Below, piece after piece: positions 1 through 8,815 of a DNA stretch of 14,744 nt. The translations under genes and the position numbers were made by a program. The stretch lies in assembly GCA_003024985.2 (NCBI GenBank), contig PXIH01S0009321.1. One strand, given 5' to 3'. Each line of letters begins with the position of its first letter. Position 1 is the stretch's first letter. Source of the stretch: Euperipatoides rowelli. Taxonomy: Eukaryota; Onychophora; Udeonychophora; Euonychophora; Peripatopsidae. The notes under the pieces were generated by a model that saw only the letters and a list, made by a program, of their open reading frames with translations, was not told the DNA's origin and ran no database searches.

Positions 1-1066
1 AATCCATTTTGTTTGACTAAGCTTTCATATTGGAGGTTAGAAAAAATATATCAATATGCATGATAAATATAGAATAAAAATAATAATAACTTTGTCTTGA
101 AACTATTGTTGGAATTTATATTAATTATTATAAGTGCTTTAACTAATTATACTAAAGTATTATTAAACTATTTGAAGAAGAAAGTCAGACAATTTTATTT
201 AAAAAAATATAAACAAATTTCAAGATGGAAACTCTGCNCTGTTACTGTAAGTTCCATAAAAGTTTATTTTATTGTGAATGAAAATATTTTAAAGTTCACT
301 GATTACGAATGTAAAACTCAGTTCCTTTATAAACTATATGCTAAATATTTTACTTACAAGTGTATAATAATTAAATTTTGATTAGTTAGAATTTTATAAG
401 TTATAAAATGTATATTGCATTTTAATTGCTAAAAAGATTTTCAGATGCAAAGGTTGTCTTTCTTTCTTAACCTTAATATAAATGATGAGAGCATAAAATT
501 ATTACTTCTAGATCCTGGAGTCCAGACTAGAACCTTACCCCCTGTTTGTGCTTAAGACCTATTTCATTCTTTGAGGTCTTAGCACGTATCACAAAGCAAT
601 TCAAAAAATCTATTATTCCTTTTTTTTTTGGTTATACACACACAGTTTAGTCTCGTTTCCTAGGTAATCCACATTTAAAACATTTTATTTGAGATTTAGG
701 ATCATTTTTTATTCTTGATAAGAATAAAATATGTGAAGTTTGAAAACTATAAGTTATTTATAGTAGTGAAATGAATTAATTTAAATAACTTTTTACCATG
801 ATCTTGCGGGATAAGTTCATTTGTGGTTTCCAACATTACATCCAAGAGGTATGGTTATTCCTTGAGACATTAAAGAGGAGAACGTTTATCTTTGAGGTGT
901 TATAGTCTATTTGCCATACAAAAGATGATGATTAAAAGTTCTATATAGTTGACTGTTGAGTGTAATAATTTCTTTAGGGTGATATTTTGGAAATTGAGAA
1001 AATTTAACAATTTAAATTACTTTCTTCCCCAATTGTCAAACTTAATTTTCTCTAGTTTCTAACATT
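1..1066. other. AT-rich spacer, no gene seen
   Basis: I see no supported coding region in this stretch. The longest open frame (97-381, plus) opens only with TTG, has an AT-driven Lys/Tyr/Ile/Leu composition, and crosses the undetermined base at 238. The stretch holds AT-rich unique-looking sequence, a T-tract near 620-629 and one hairpin listed separately. Bases 1-17 resemble 2714-2730, so a repeat copy may be cut by the window edge. Confidence 0.6.
548..585. repeat. 12-bp hairpin with one bulge
   Basis: The left arm GTGCTTAAGACCT (548-560) pairs with the right arm AGGTCTTAGCAC (574-585). This gives a 12-bp stem with one bulged T and a 13-nt loop (561-573). It stands out from the AT-rich surroundings because the stem contains several G-C pairs. 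No function is assigned; it could be chance or a fragment of a transposon end. Confidence 0.5.
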
Positions 1067-1132
1067 AAAGGTCACATGAAATTTATTTTTTATGATTTCA
1101 TTACAAAGAAAAATACTAAAAAAAAAATAATT
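1067..1132 (+). repeat. Left arm of a long inverted repeat
   Basis: This arm begins AAAGGTCACA and contains a TTTTTATGATTTCATT block followed by CAAAGAAAA. The same blocks occur in the same order, reverse-complemented, at 2669-2734. Between them there are small indels in the A/T tracts. Both arms are preceded by T, so TTAA overlaps the outer edge on the left (1065-1068) and TTTAAA on the right. The pair could be terminal inverted repeats of a 1.67 kb DNA element, or two copies of one dispersed repeat in opposite orientation. Confidence 0.65.
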
Positions 1133-1138
1133 TGTCTC

Positions 1139-1344
1139 GGTATTGTGGTCGAGCGGATTCACTTCCGCTTGATGAACCGAAGGTGTACAGGTTCATGCCT
1201 CGGCTTGGGCAATTAAGGAACTTTTTTTTCCCCTAGCTTTAACAGCTCACCTCGGGTTTTTCCAAGTACGCTGCCCTTGTAACATCAAGGAACCTTTGAG
1301 TCCATGTTTCAATCGGTTAAATATTCAATTTAAATTCAATTTAA
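1139..1344 (+). mobile_element. tRNA-derived SINE-like remnant
   Basis: An A-box-like TGGTCGAGCGG lies at 1146-1156 and a B-box-like GGTTCATGCCT at 1190-1200. They are 33 nt apart, which fits an internal RNA polymerase III promoter. The acceptor and T stems do not pair well when folded as a tRNA, so this is not a working tRNA gene. The unit runs on through a GC-richer body (about 1240-1310) and ends in two exact copies of the 11-mer ATTCAATTTAA (1323-1344), which could be a SINE tail. A T8 run at 1222-1229 would act as a Pol III terminator and argues for decay or for a simple tRNA pseudogene. The family is not recognised with certainty. Confidence 0.45.
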
Positions 1345-1379
1345 TTACTAAAAAAATACATTTCTTCTCCTCTTGGAGA

Positions 1380-1422
1380 GGAAATTTATTTTTAAAATAA
1401 AAATAAATAAATAAATAATAAT
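1380..1422 (+). repeat. AT-rich (AAAT)n microsatellite
   Basis: This is a short stretch of AAAT/AATA units with interruptions. It lies just after a small hairpin (TCCTC...GAGGA, near 1368-1382). It may be part of the SINE-like unit's tail or an independent microsatellite. Confidence 0.5.
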
Positions 1423-2668
1423 TCCACTTGGTTAAAAAAAAAAATTCCAAAAAAAAAAAGTTATTTAGGAATGAAATTTAATAAATATTCTACATAGGTC
1501 AAAGATTTTGTGATGTAATCGGGAGTAAGGAGTAGCACAAAATGAGCAATATTCCATAGCAGAAAAACGAAAAACCCATGTTATCCACGAATCAGTTGAG
1601 TTCAATTTTTTTCCGTTTATTTTTAAACGTCTAGAATACTTAATTTAATTCATTATTGATAGCGAAGATATTTTAACTATACATTTCCAGGAATGATAAT
1701 TCCTTACAAATTTGACTCCTTGGTCAGGGGAAGATAGCGACAGAGCGAACAAGAGAGGCACGCCCTCATAGACTTATTGATTTAATTATAAATTAATTAA
1801 ACATATTTCAATAAAGAATATCAGTATGTAGCTTTAAAAAATTGATACACTAAAAGTAAAAGTTATTTGTATACAGCGAATATAAACACAACATTATTTT
1901 GATTATGTAATAAATCGCCGCACAATTCGTCTACAGTAGCCTAATATTGAAAGCTAGAAAAATAATGAAATACAACTTATTATTGGTAGCATCTTTCTGT
2001 AGAGTAGGCCAACTATCATAAGCTGTTCATCTCTGGCTTTCTTATGCAATCTACGGTTCGCCTGTGTTTGTCAGAAAAATAATAATTTACATCGCAAGTA
2101 CAAAAAAAAAAGTTAAGGTCACTTATGTGATTTTTTTTTTTAAAAAAAAAACAAACTCTGACTTGTAATTACTTTCTGCCGTTATAAAGTTTTGTTAATC
2201 ATAATCAAACCAAAGAGCATTAATTAAACTGAAATTCTGCCGTTGGTAAGTCTATTTAATCATAATCCGTAAAGTCTAATAATTTGCCTTTTATTATTCA
2301 TAGCACAATTACACCCTATAGTGCTGTTGCAGGTTCACTATATTAGGCGAGAGCCAACGCTAGATGTAAATTCTTTATAGGAGATATAGAGTATTAAAAA
2401 AATTATTTAGAAGTGATATGTAAATGGAAGAAGACCAAAATTATTATAGAATATTTTATTGCGCTATATATTACCTATAAAAATAACCATCTCCCTAAGA
2501 AATAACTTAGAGTATCTCATTTATTTACTCATGATTATCTCATCAAGCTCTTACAATCAACCCAGCTACAGGATACTTTAACACTACTGGACACAAGGGG
2601 GGGGGGGAGCTAAAAGGATAAACTTATAAATTTGATTTTTATCTCTCTGTTATTTCTTAACCAAGAGG
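1423..2668. other. Non-coding interior of the inverted-repeat segment
   Basis: I see no gene here. The stretch has GC-richer islands that look unlike the surrounding spacer: near 1721-1770, 1915-1945, 2010-2065 and 2325-2365. It also holds a 33-nt direct repeat, a T-tract/A-tract palindrome near 2131-2151 and an 11-base G run at 2597-2607. The islands suggest degraded repeats, but I recognise no family. Confidence 0.4.
2174..2267 (+). repeat. 33-nt direct repeat at 61-bp spacing
   Basis: Copy one (2174-2206) and copy two (2235-2267) both begin TTCTGCCGTT and end TTAATCATAATC, with 6 mismatches in 33. The 61-bp offset fits an old tandem duplication of a 61-bp unit, although the rest of the unit is less clearly conserved. 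Confidence 0.55.
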
Positions 2669-2734
2669 AATTATTTTTTATTGATTTTCTTTGAAATGAA
2701 ATCATAAAAACAAAATCCATTTTGTGTGACCTTT
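2669..2734 (-). repeat. Right arm of the long inverted repeat
   Basis: Read on the minus strand this arm matches 1067-1132 in four ordered blocks: AAAGGTCACA, TTTTTATGATTTCATT, CAAAGAAAA and an A-rich stretch ending ATAATT. The matches are interrupted by small indels. The two arms enclose about 1.54 kb. Confidence 0.65.
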
Positions 2735-4190
2735 AAACTTATTTTTTTCTATATTTCTAATTGTTGTATATTGTAAATACATATAATTTATAAAACATTA
2801 CATTATACAGTATATAATAAATAAAATCATATTAAATATACATAAAATTTACTATTTACATGCCTAGCCATCTAGACATGGATATTTTGTCAATCTTACT
2901 CACTATAGAGTATAAATGATTAGGATTATACTAACATTTAAACTGTATATATTGTACATATACATACTATAGAATGTGGTGTATTTAAGTATATGTGTAT
3001 ACTGTATATACTGTACATGAAATGATCTTTATAGTCCCTTTGAGACTGACATGAGGTTTAGTTTTCTTAACAGTGTTTAATAGAAATATGCATACTGTAT
3101 TTGAGTATGACATAGGACCTCTGTATGTCCATGAAAGGTAGTCTCATCCTGAATTCATAAATACCTTGTGGATAAATTTTCTGCCAATTTTAGTAAACAC
3201 TATAATTTTGATGTGTTACTATTGCAGTATTTCTACTTTGCTAGTTCATTGTATGGTTATAAGTCATGTCCCTGGGGGATGCAGGTTGTCCCTAGGCTGA
3301 CTCCTTGGTATGTTGGTAGATTTGTACTTAAAGATAGGCTATCATGCTATAGCTGTGTTTCATCAGCAGCAGAAATTTTACTAGTCTAAATGTTTTCTAT
3401 GTTCTTAAATATCATCAGCCTGGAACAAGAAACAATGGGAATTATTCTTAAATCTCCTTGAACATCTTGGTAGAGTGGCTACCTAAGTTATAATTTAGTG
3501 GAACATACTTTGTAGTATTTTGTCAAACATCCAAAAGTAAACAGCTGTTTTGCTTTGCTGTTATTCCTATTAGATTTGTAATATTATATAATTACTTTTT
3601 ACTGCAACTCATTAGACATAAAAGCTTTTTGTTATTTAATAACAAGATAGCTGATTTTTATCATATTATGTTAATATTTTAAAAATATATTACTGAAATA
3701 AATATAAATTCAACACAATACCAACATTTATTCTTAGTATTCCTAACACTTTGTATATTTGTTTTTGTTTTCTGATGCCTTCATTTCCAGAGCACTTGAT
3801 TTAATTGTGTGGGTTTTTTTTTTATCCTAGAGTTCATACTGCACTTAATGTAATAATCTTCTTTACCCTTTATAATAATTGCATAAAAGTATACTCAAAG
3901 TGATCCACTCAGATCTGTTTTTGCCTTACATACCTTATTAGCTTTACAATTAGGCAAAATATATCATCTCTTCATAGATGAATCATTTAAAGATTTGTGA
4001 ATGAGCTACCTAAAAATATTGTAAATACAATAATAGTGCAATATTAAAAATAAAGAATATCAGCTTTAATTTACTAAATTAAATAAATATTGTTAAACAA
4101 TTTAACTTCTGAATTTAGTGATGCAGTTTTGTTTTCTTATATATATTTTAATAATAATAACAAAGCACTCAATTTCATAATATACTGCAG
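2735..4190. other. AT-rich spacer, no gene seen
   Basis: No coding sequence can be supported here. The part near 2880-3020 is dense in TATAC/GTATA alternations. A short GC-richer island lies at about 3262-3310. A 73-codon open frame over 3168-3389 starts with TTG and shows no recognisable motif. The rest is AT-rich with short homopolymers. Confidence 0.55.
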
Positions 4191-4280
4191 ATATTATATT
4201 ATTATTATTGTTATTATTATTATTTTTATTGTTATTGTTATTACTATTACTATTATTATTATTATTATTATTATTATTAA
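4191..4280 (-). repeat. (TAA)n tail of the LINE, read on minus
   Basis: On the plus strand this is a run of ATT units with GTT and ACT interruptions, purest at 4251-4279. Read on the minus strand it is (TAA)n. It lies directly after an AATAAA motif and the 3' untranslated part of the LINE, at the place expected for a non-LTR element's terminal repeat tail. Several LINE clades end in short tandem repeats rather than poly(A). An independent microsatellite that only happens to lie here is the alternative. Confidence 0.6.
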
Positions 4281-4283
4281 ACG

Positions 4284-4289
4284 TTTATT
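4284..4289 (-). promoter_or_regulatory. AATAAA motif at the LINE 3' end
   Basis: On the minus strand the sequence reads GAAATAAACG immediately before the (TAA)n tail. The hexamer could serve as a polyadenylation signal or simply be part of the element's 3' terminus. Its position 4 bases from the tail supports the placing of the 3' boundary. Confidence 0.45.
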
Positions 4290-4394
4290 TCAATAATTCA
4301 AAATACAAATAACTAAACATTAATTTAGTTTGAAAACCTGACCCCTAAGGATATGGTTTCCATTACATGAGGGAGAAGAAGAAGAAAAAAAGAA

Positions 4395-4441
4395 ATTACT
4401 TAAAACTTATAATAAATAATTACTTTAAACTTATATTAATA
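4395..4441 (-). repeat. Two tandem copies of a 23-24 nt AT-rich unit
   Basis: ATTACTTAAAACTTATAATA (4395-4414) is followed by ATTACTTTAAACTTATATTA (4419-4438), with a few differences. It lies in the 3' untranslated part of LINE copy 1 and may be a local duplication in this copy. Confidence 0.5.
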
Positions 4442-4487
4442 ACATTTACAAAAGAGTTAATAGGTGAGTTCATTCATCTTTTAGTCC

Positions 4488-6002
4488 TCATGAAAGGCAA
4501 ATCCAACAAGTGAGACTTTCAAGTTTTAATTCCTGACGTTTGTAGACATGTTTTGGGAGATATTCTGGAAATTTTCCAATAAAATCCCCAGCAAATTTGA
4601 AATTAGTTCAGTTAGAGATGTCAAACCCAATATTTCCAGATCGTTTAAATAATTTGTATGATCATACGACATAATAATTCTTGATATTCTTTTTTGTACT
4701 CTCTCGATGGATTGACTTTGAATCTTGGTTATACTTGAATGCCATTCTGGGGTACATTATTCGATAATAGGGCGAATGTAATATGTATATACTTTTACGA
4801 GTATGCTTCTATTTGCTCCAAATCTCTTTAGCATATAAATTATATGAATTTTTTTATTTGCCTTATTAATAATAAAGTCAATATGAGTATTCCATTTCAT
4901 GTCATTTTGAATGTATACTCCCAGGATTTTTAATGAATTAACGTTACTAATTTGTGTATTATCAATCATCGCTGATTCATCTATTAAATTTCTTGAAAAA
5001 GAATGCAATATATACGTGAATTTATCTAAATTGAGTGGTATTTTAAGTTCAATCGATTGATGATTTCGATCATCCATCACACTCTGTAAATTACTAGAAG
5101 AATTTGGTGAATTATGTATGGAACTGGTCATATTATATATGCATTTGAGTCTATTTTGGAGTGTTATCATTAAATCGTTAATCATAATAATAAATAAAAA
5201 AGTACCCATAACAGATCCTTGGGGAATACCATTAAAAGAAACAAAAGACAGAATATTGGAAGATGAATTATTTTTTAGAGTTATTTGTCTAAATGAAAGA
5301 AAACTCAAAACCCATTTCATGATGTATGGGTTTTACCAATGGATCAATAAGCTTCTTTATTAATATTCCAAACTGTACATTGTCGAAGTTCTTTCATGAA
5401 ATCTGAAAATATTGATACCACATGTATTTTTTGATTCAAGATGCATTAAAGCTCCATGTATATAAATTGAGAGAGATTGAGATAAAGATCTTCCTTGCAA
5501 TCCCCCAAATTTCAATGTATCTATTTTATCTAGAATTTAATTTTTTAACTGTACCATATATGTTTTTCAACAATTTTTACCAAGTGAGATGTTATAATTA
5601 TTGGTCTTAATTGAGATGGTGATTGTATCGGTAGAACTTTGGGAATCGTAATAAGAAATCCCTGCTTCCATTGGTTTGAACAAATGGCATCTCTCAATGA
5701 TTTATTGGTAAGAATTGTGATCAGCTCACTTAGAAATTCAGCAAATTCCCTATAAATAACTGTAGGTACTTCACCAAGCGAAGAACCTTTACTGACAATC
5801 GTATTGATTAATATTGCTGATAGACCTCAAATTCGTTTATATCAGGGATCATAATTTGATTATTAAAATTAATTTCAGGTATTACTACTTTATTAGTATT
5901 TGAATCCAATAATTCTCTGAAATAATCACAAATTTTTATCTGTGATTCATTTTTCATTAGAACCAGGAAAAACAATTTGTTTACTTGAGTGTTTATCAAC
6001 AC
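4488..6002 (-). pseudogene. Reverse transcriptase pseudogene of LINE copy 1
   Basis: Read on the minus strand with frame changes, this shows the RT domain of a non-LTR retrotransposon. In order there are EVPTVIYREF and WKQGFLITIPK (about 5760-5638), KFGGLQGRS (5512-5486), FDNVQFG (motif A region, 5387-5367), then an open stretch 5320-4757 with GIPQGSV (5230-5213). Next come LNLDK (motif D), LGVYIQNDMKWNTHI and KRFG...YIRPIIE of the thumb. A TAA at 4757-4759 interrupts the frame, after which PEWHSSITK, ERVQKR and FPEYLPKHVYKRQE continue to about 4488. The catalytic motif C, normally xADD, reads IYNM (5140-5129), so both aspartates are gone. A stop lies in motif A. The enzyme would have primed reverse transcription at a nicked target; this copy cannot. 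Confidence 0.85.
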
Positions 6003-6640
6003 CGATGTTACCTGGTTTTCTTATTGCATTATTAAAATCTTTTTGAGAAGATTTGTACAGATAAACCTATTTATCACATATTTTATTTTTAGCAATTTTA
6101 TATCAATTTTAATCTGAAAGTTTAATCTTTTAATTTCATCCGAATCATTTCCCAATACAGCGTATATAGGATCACACTTTTTTAGCAATGCTGCGATATT
6201 ATTTGTCATCCATGGGTCAGGATTTGTTTTTTCCTTTCAGTTACCAATGGAAATGAAATCTCATACTGCAATTTACTAAATTTGTAAAAAGAATCAGCCA
6301 TAATTTGAACAGAATTTATCGATGACAAAAATTTCCAATCATGTTGGGATAATGTAGATGCCATTGTACGGTAACTCGATGCAACTTTTTTTCTATATGT
6401 GACAGTAATTTTATTTGACTCCGGAATTTGTTGTCAGTTTGCGTGTACTAATATTGCATTTTGATCAGACATTGCTATTGCAGATAAAATTCTAACCCCA
6501 TATAATTCACTGTTGTTAATATTAGGCAAACAAAGTATCAGTTTTATATTTAAATTATTAAGATCCCCAGTTATAAAAATCTAGTAATAATCAATCATCA
6601 TAATTAAAATTTTGTGTTTGGTAAAGATTTGTGAATTCTA
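6003..6640 (-). pseudogene. Endonuclease and linker remnant of LINE copy 1
   Basis: Minus-strand reading gives ITGDLNNLN (GDLNN at 6568-6554), matching the GDFN motif of AP-type LINE endonucleases that nick target DNA. The late motif SDH is seen as SDQN (6469-6458), with the catalytic histidine replaced by Gln. Only about 28 codons separate the two motifs, against roughly 50 in copy 2, so the middle of the domain is deleted. After the domain come MASTLSQHDWKFL and VQIMADSFYKF, then NPDPWM (6224-6207), all with counterparts in copy 2. Stops and frameshifts are present. The N-terminal half of the domain is not seen upstream of about 6640. Confidence 0.75.
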
Positions 6641-8215
6641 TTATTTATTGACTAGAGTTCAGGTTACTATTTAAAATTAAGAGATTTAATGAAAAAAATT
6701 AATCAAAATTTGTTCTATGGGATGATTTTTTTCCCTCCTGCAACTGGATGTTGTCGTATAAATGAAATCTTGGATTTAATGCATGAAATATTCTGATTTT
6801 TTTTTTTTAAAGAAAAACCTTCTTGATTTATATTATGCAATTCAAATAAATTTTATTTATTAATCAAAGTAATGACCAATTATAATTTCAGCCATTTCTA
6901 TATGGGAATTTTCAAGGCACCATTTAACTCAAACTTATTTGAATTTTTTAAATGTAGGTATATATTTTGTGTACCATAACTATTTGCCATTATCTGGCAG
7001 CATCCACCTATAGTGTACATTATCAGCAAAATAGCTTTTTGTTTATTTCTTTTTTTTTTATATGCTTTATTTTGAGATTTTTGTGGAAATAATAATTAAA
7101 TATATTTAGTTTAATTTTTAAAGGATTAAGCTAATAAAAGTTTTTGAAGATAATAATATTATACAATTGAAAAATGTGATTATACTATGGGTAAATAAAC
7201 AATGAAAATTAACTGACACTTTATTATCAGCAATGATTAACTAATTTCACCTAGCAATTTAGATCTAATTCTTTTTTTTTTTTTAATATTTTCTTATGAA
7301 ATAGAAAAATGACACTGGATATGGCATCTAACTATATAATTCACCTTTATAAAAAAAAATATGCATGTCCGACTTTATTGTTATAAATCCATAAAAAAAA
7401 AATCGCATTATTATTAGAATTATTATTAAACAATAATGATACTGTTAATTGTATTAATGATAATATAAAATAAATATTTTTCTTTTGAAATATTTTTTTC
7501 TTCTGAATATAGGGAAATATTAAGAAATTTATTTTTAAAATCGTGTTGGCGAACAGCATTTTTTTTTGTTTGTAAAAGAAAAATGGGCAGAGGAGGTATG
7601 GGGGAGAGGGGTATTAGGAGGGTGGAGGCGAGGGGGAAACTAGGACCTTTGTATTTCAATTTACAAAGGGCTTTTCGGCTAGTTTGTAGAATTATCTAAT
7701 AATTTGTGATTTATAAATTGTATTTTTGAATTTAATATTGTATAAAGTATATTTACCTGGTCAATACTCTATAACCTAAGATTTGATTGATACTTTTAGA
7801 ATTGAGAGGTGTAATGGAGTTAGCCTTACATGATTTACTCAATCAACTCATTGTTTTCTCTCAAAGAAACTATTGCTGTTAGTGATTATTTCTTTTTTTT
7901 TTTCAAGAATTGTTATAAATTATTTCTCTCACTTTTTTCTCCTGTTCTTGCTTTCATACGTTTTGTTCTGTACCACTTCGGCCAAGTGCATCTGGACCTC
8001 TTTCATCTACAGCCTTGGTGGTGAAAATATTAATATGATGATAAAGTGTTAAATAATAAAAAAAAAATAACTTCATAAAGGAATTTAAGATTGTAAAATA
8101 TCTCAATCATAGGAACATTTCTGATAAAATATATCATTTCTTAGCCATAGGAATGACAGAAACAATATCTTCAATATTCCTGTGTAGGCTAGAGGTTTGT
8201 TGGAACTTTGATAAG
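6641..8215. other. AT-rich spacer with one G-rich patch
   Basis: I see no gene in this stretch. Open frames on the minus strand over 7347-7659 are caused by T-rich and C-rich tracts and carry no domain motif. The 7830-8024 plus-strand frame is short, crosses a T10 run and matches nothing I recognise. The G-rich patch at 7600-7636 is listed separately. Confidence 0.55.
7600..7636 (+). other. Possible G-quadruplex patch
   Basis: Four runs of at least three G occur close together on the plus strand: 7600-7604, 7608-7611, 7620-7622 and 7632-7636, with loops of 3, 8 and 9 nt. The pattern could fold as a quadruplex, though two loops are longer than the usual 7-nt limit. In this AT-rich window such a patch is exceptional. 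Confidence 0.4.
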
Positions 8216-8242
8216 CATAAATTGGTGATATGGTGAGGCAAG

Positions 8243-8273
8243 TTTTTTTTTTTTTTTTTTTGGGGGGGGGGGG
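8243..8273 (+). repeat. T19-G12 homopolymer junction
   Basis: Nineteen T (8243-8261) are followed directly by twelve G (8262-8273). It lies in the weakly matching outer left part of the palindromic element. The counted lengths may be unreliable because homopolymers are error-prone in sequencing. Confidence 0.8.
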
Positions 8274-8303
8274 AGGAAATACAATTATTTTTATGTTTAA
8301 GAT

Positions 8304-8368
8304 GGTGATGTCATATGTCATTTTATATGTTTTCAGGTATGATGAATTCAACAAAAACATCTAAATGG
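8304..8368 (+). repeat. Left arm of the palindromic element
   Basis: The outer 30 nt (8304-8333) match the complement of 8698-8727 at 29 of 30 positions. The inner part, from AGGTA (8335) to AAATGG (8368), matches 8662-8697 with scattered substitutions and one 1-nt indel. Confidence 0.8.
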
Positions 8369-8661
8369 AATAGGTAGAAATGAAATTTATTGACTAGTTA
8401 TGAGGGGTTGTGGGTTTAGTATGAACAACCCACCTTTTTTTTAGATGTTCAAAGTAAAAATTTAAAAAAAAAAATCAAAGACATTGTGATACTTTTGATT
8501 AGATTTATAGTTGTCTCATAAAAGCTTCATCAAAACATTTTATACAACAAAATTTAAATAAATGAAGTACTGTTGCATTTTTTTGTTTCTTTGGAAAATT
8601 AAAATACAAGCCTTCAAATCAAGGAATTTCAACTTGCAAGTGTGATATAAACACTTCTCTC

Positions 8662-8727
8662 CCATTTGTCATGCTTGTATTGAACTTAGCTTACCTTAAA
8701 ACATATTAAATGACATATGACATCACC
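8662..8727 (-). repeat. Right arm of the palindromic element
   Basis: This is the reverse complement of 8304-8368. It contains AAATGACATATGACATCACC (8708-8727). The near identity of the outer 30 nt against the lower identity further in suggests that this part has been conserved or converted. Confidence 0.8.
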
Positions 8728-8815
8728 TTATTGAATATTAATAATTTTCAAAAAATTTTCTGCAAAAATCCAATATGGCAAAGATTTCTCAAAAATACCA
8801 CCAATCAGACCATGT

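Larger units (their letters stand above)
4191..6640 (-). mobile_element. LINE copy 1, 5'-truncated and degenerate
   Basis: Minus-strand remains of a non-LTR retrotransposon appear in order: part of an AP-type endonuclease, a linker with a PWM motif, reverse transcriptase, thumb, C-terminal tail, about 200 bp of 3' untranslated sequence, AATAAA and a (TAA)n tail. The reading frame is broken by several frameshifts and stops. The endonuclease N-terminal half and any ORF1 are missing. Domain order and motifs fit the Jockey superfamily, CR1/L2-like, but the clade is not proven. A diverged second copy lies at 9669-11942 in the same orientation. No clear target-site duplication was found. Confidence 0.85.
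8216..8815. mobile_element. Palindromic MITE-like element
   Basis: A 30-nt block, GGTGATGTCATATGTCATTT onward (8304-8333), recurs reverse-complemented at 8698-8727 with one mismatch. The match continues inward to 8368 and 8662 at about 75 percent. It continues weakly outward to ATTGGTGATAT (8221-8231) against the complement of ATACCACCAAT (8795-8805). The 290-bp interior has no coding potential, which fits a non-autonomous inverted-repeat element. Two opposed insertions of one repeat would look the same. Outer ends and target duplication could not be fixed. Confidence 0.6.

Noticed and set aside
97-381. 94-codon plus-strand open frame
   Set aside because: It opens with TTG, contains the undetermined base, and has the Lys/Tyr/Ile/Leu composition of random AT-rich DNA. 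No motif.
1139-1215. Functional tRNA gene
   Set aside because: A and B boxes are present, but the acceptor and T stems have several mismatches and no clean cloverleaf forms.
3168-3389. 73-codon plus-strand open frame over a GC-richer island
   Set aside because: TTG start, no recognisable domain, and no splice-site or neighbouring exon support.
1810-4064. Shared 15-mer AATAAAGAATATCAG at 1810 and 4050
   Set aside because: AT-rich 15-mers are expected to recur by chance at about this rate in a window of this size and composition, and the flanks do not align well.
4090-4296. 68-codon plus-strand frame rich in Ile
   Set aside because: It is the translation of the ATT repeat that forms the LINE tail.
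5118-5610. Two plus-strand frames (5118-5363 and 5422-5610)
   Set aside because: They lie antisense to the reverse transcriptase remnant, which has clear family motifs on the minus strand.
7347-7659. Overlapping minus-strand frames of 70 and 77 codons
   Set aside because: They owe their length to C-rich and A/T-rich tracts, have low-complexity composition and no motif.
7830-8024. 64-codon plus-strand frame with Phe runs
   Set aside because: It crosses a T10 tract, is short and shows no domain or coding context.
8103-8360. 85-codon minus-strand frame with Pro and Lys runs
   Set aside because: The Pro and Lys runs are the T19-G12 tract read backwards, inside the palindromic element.
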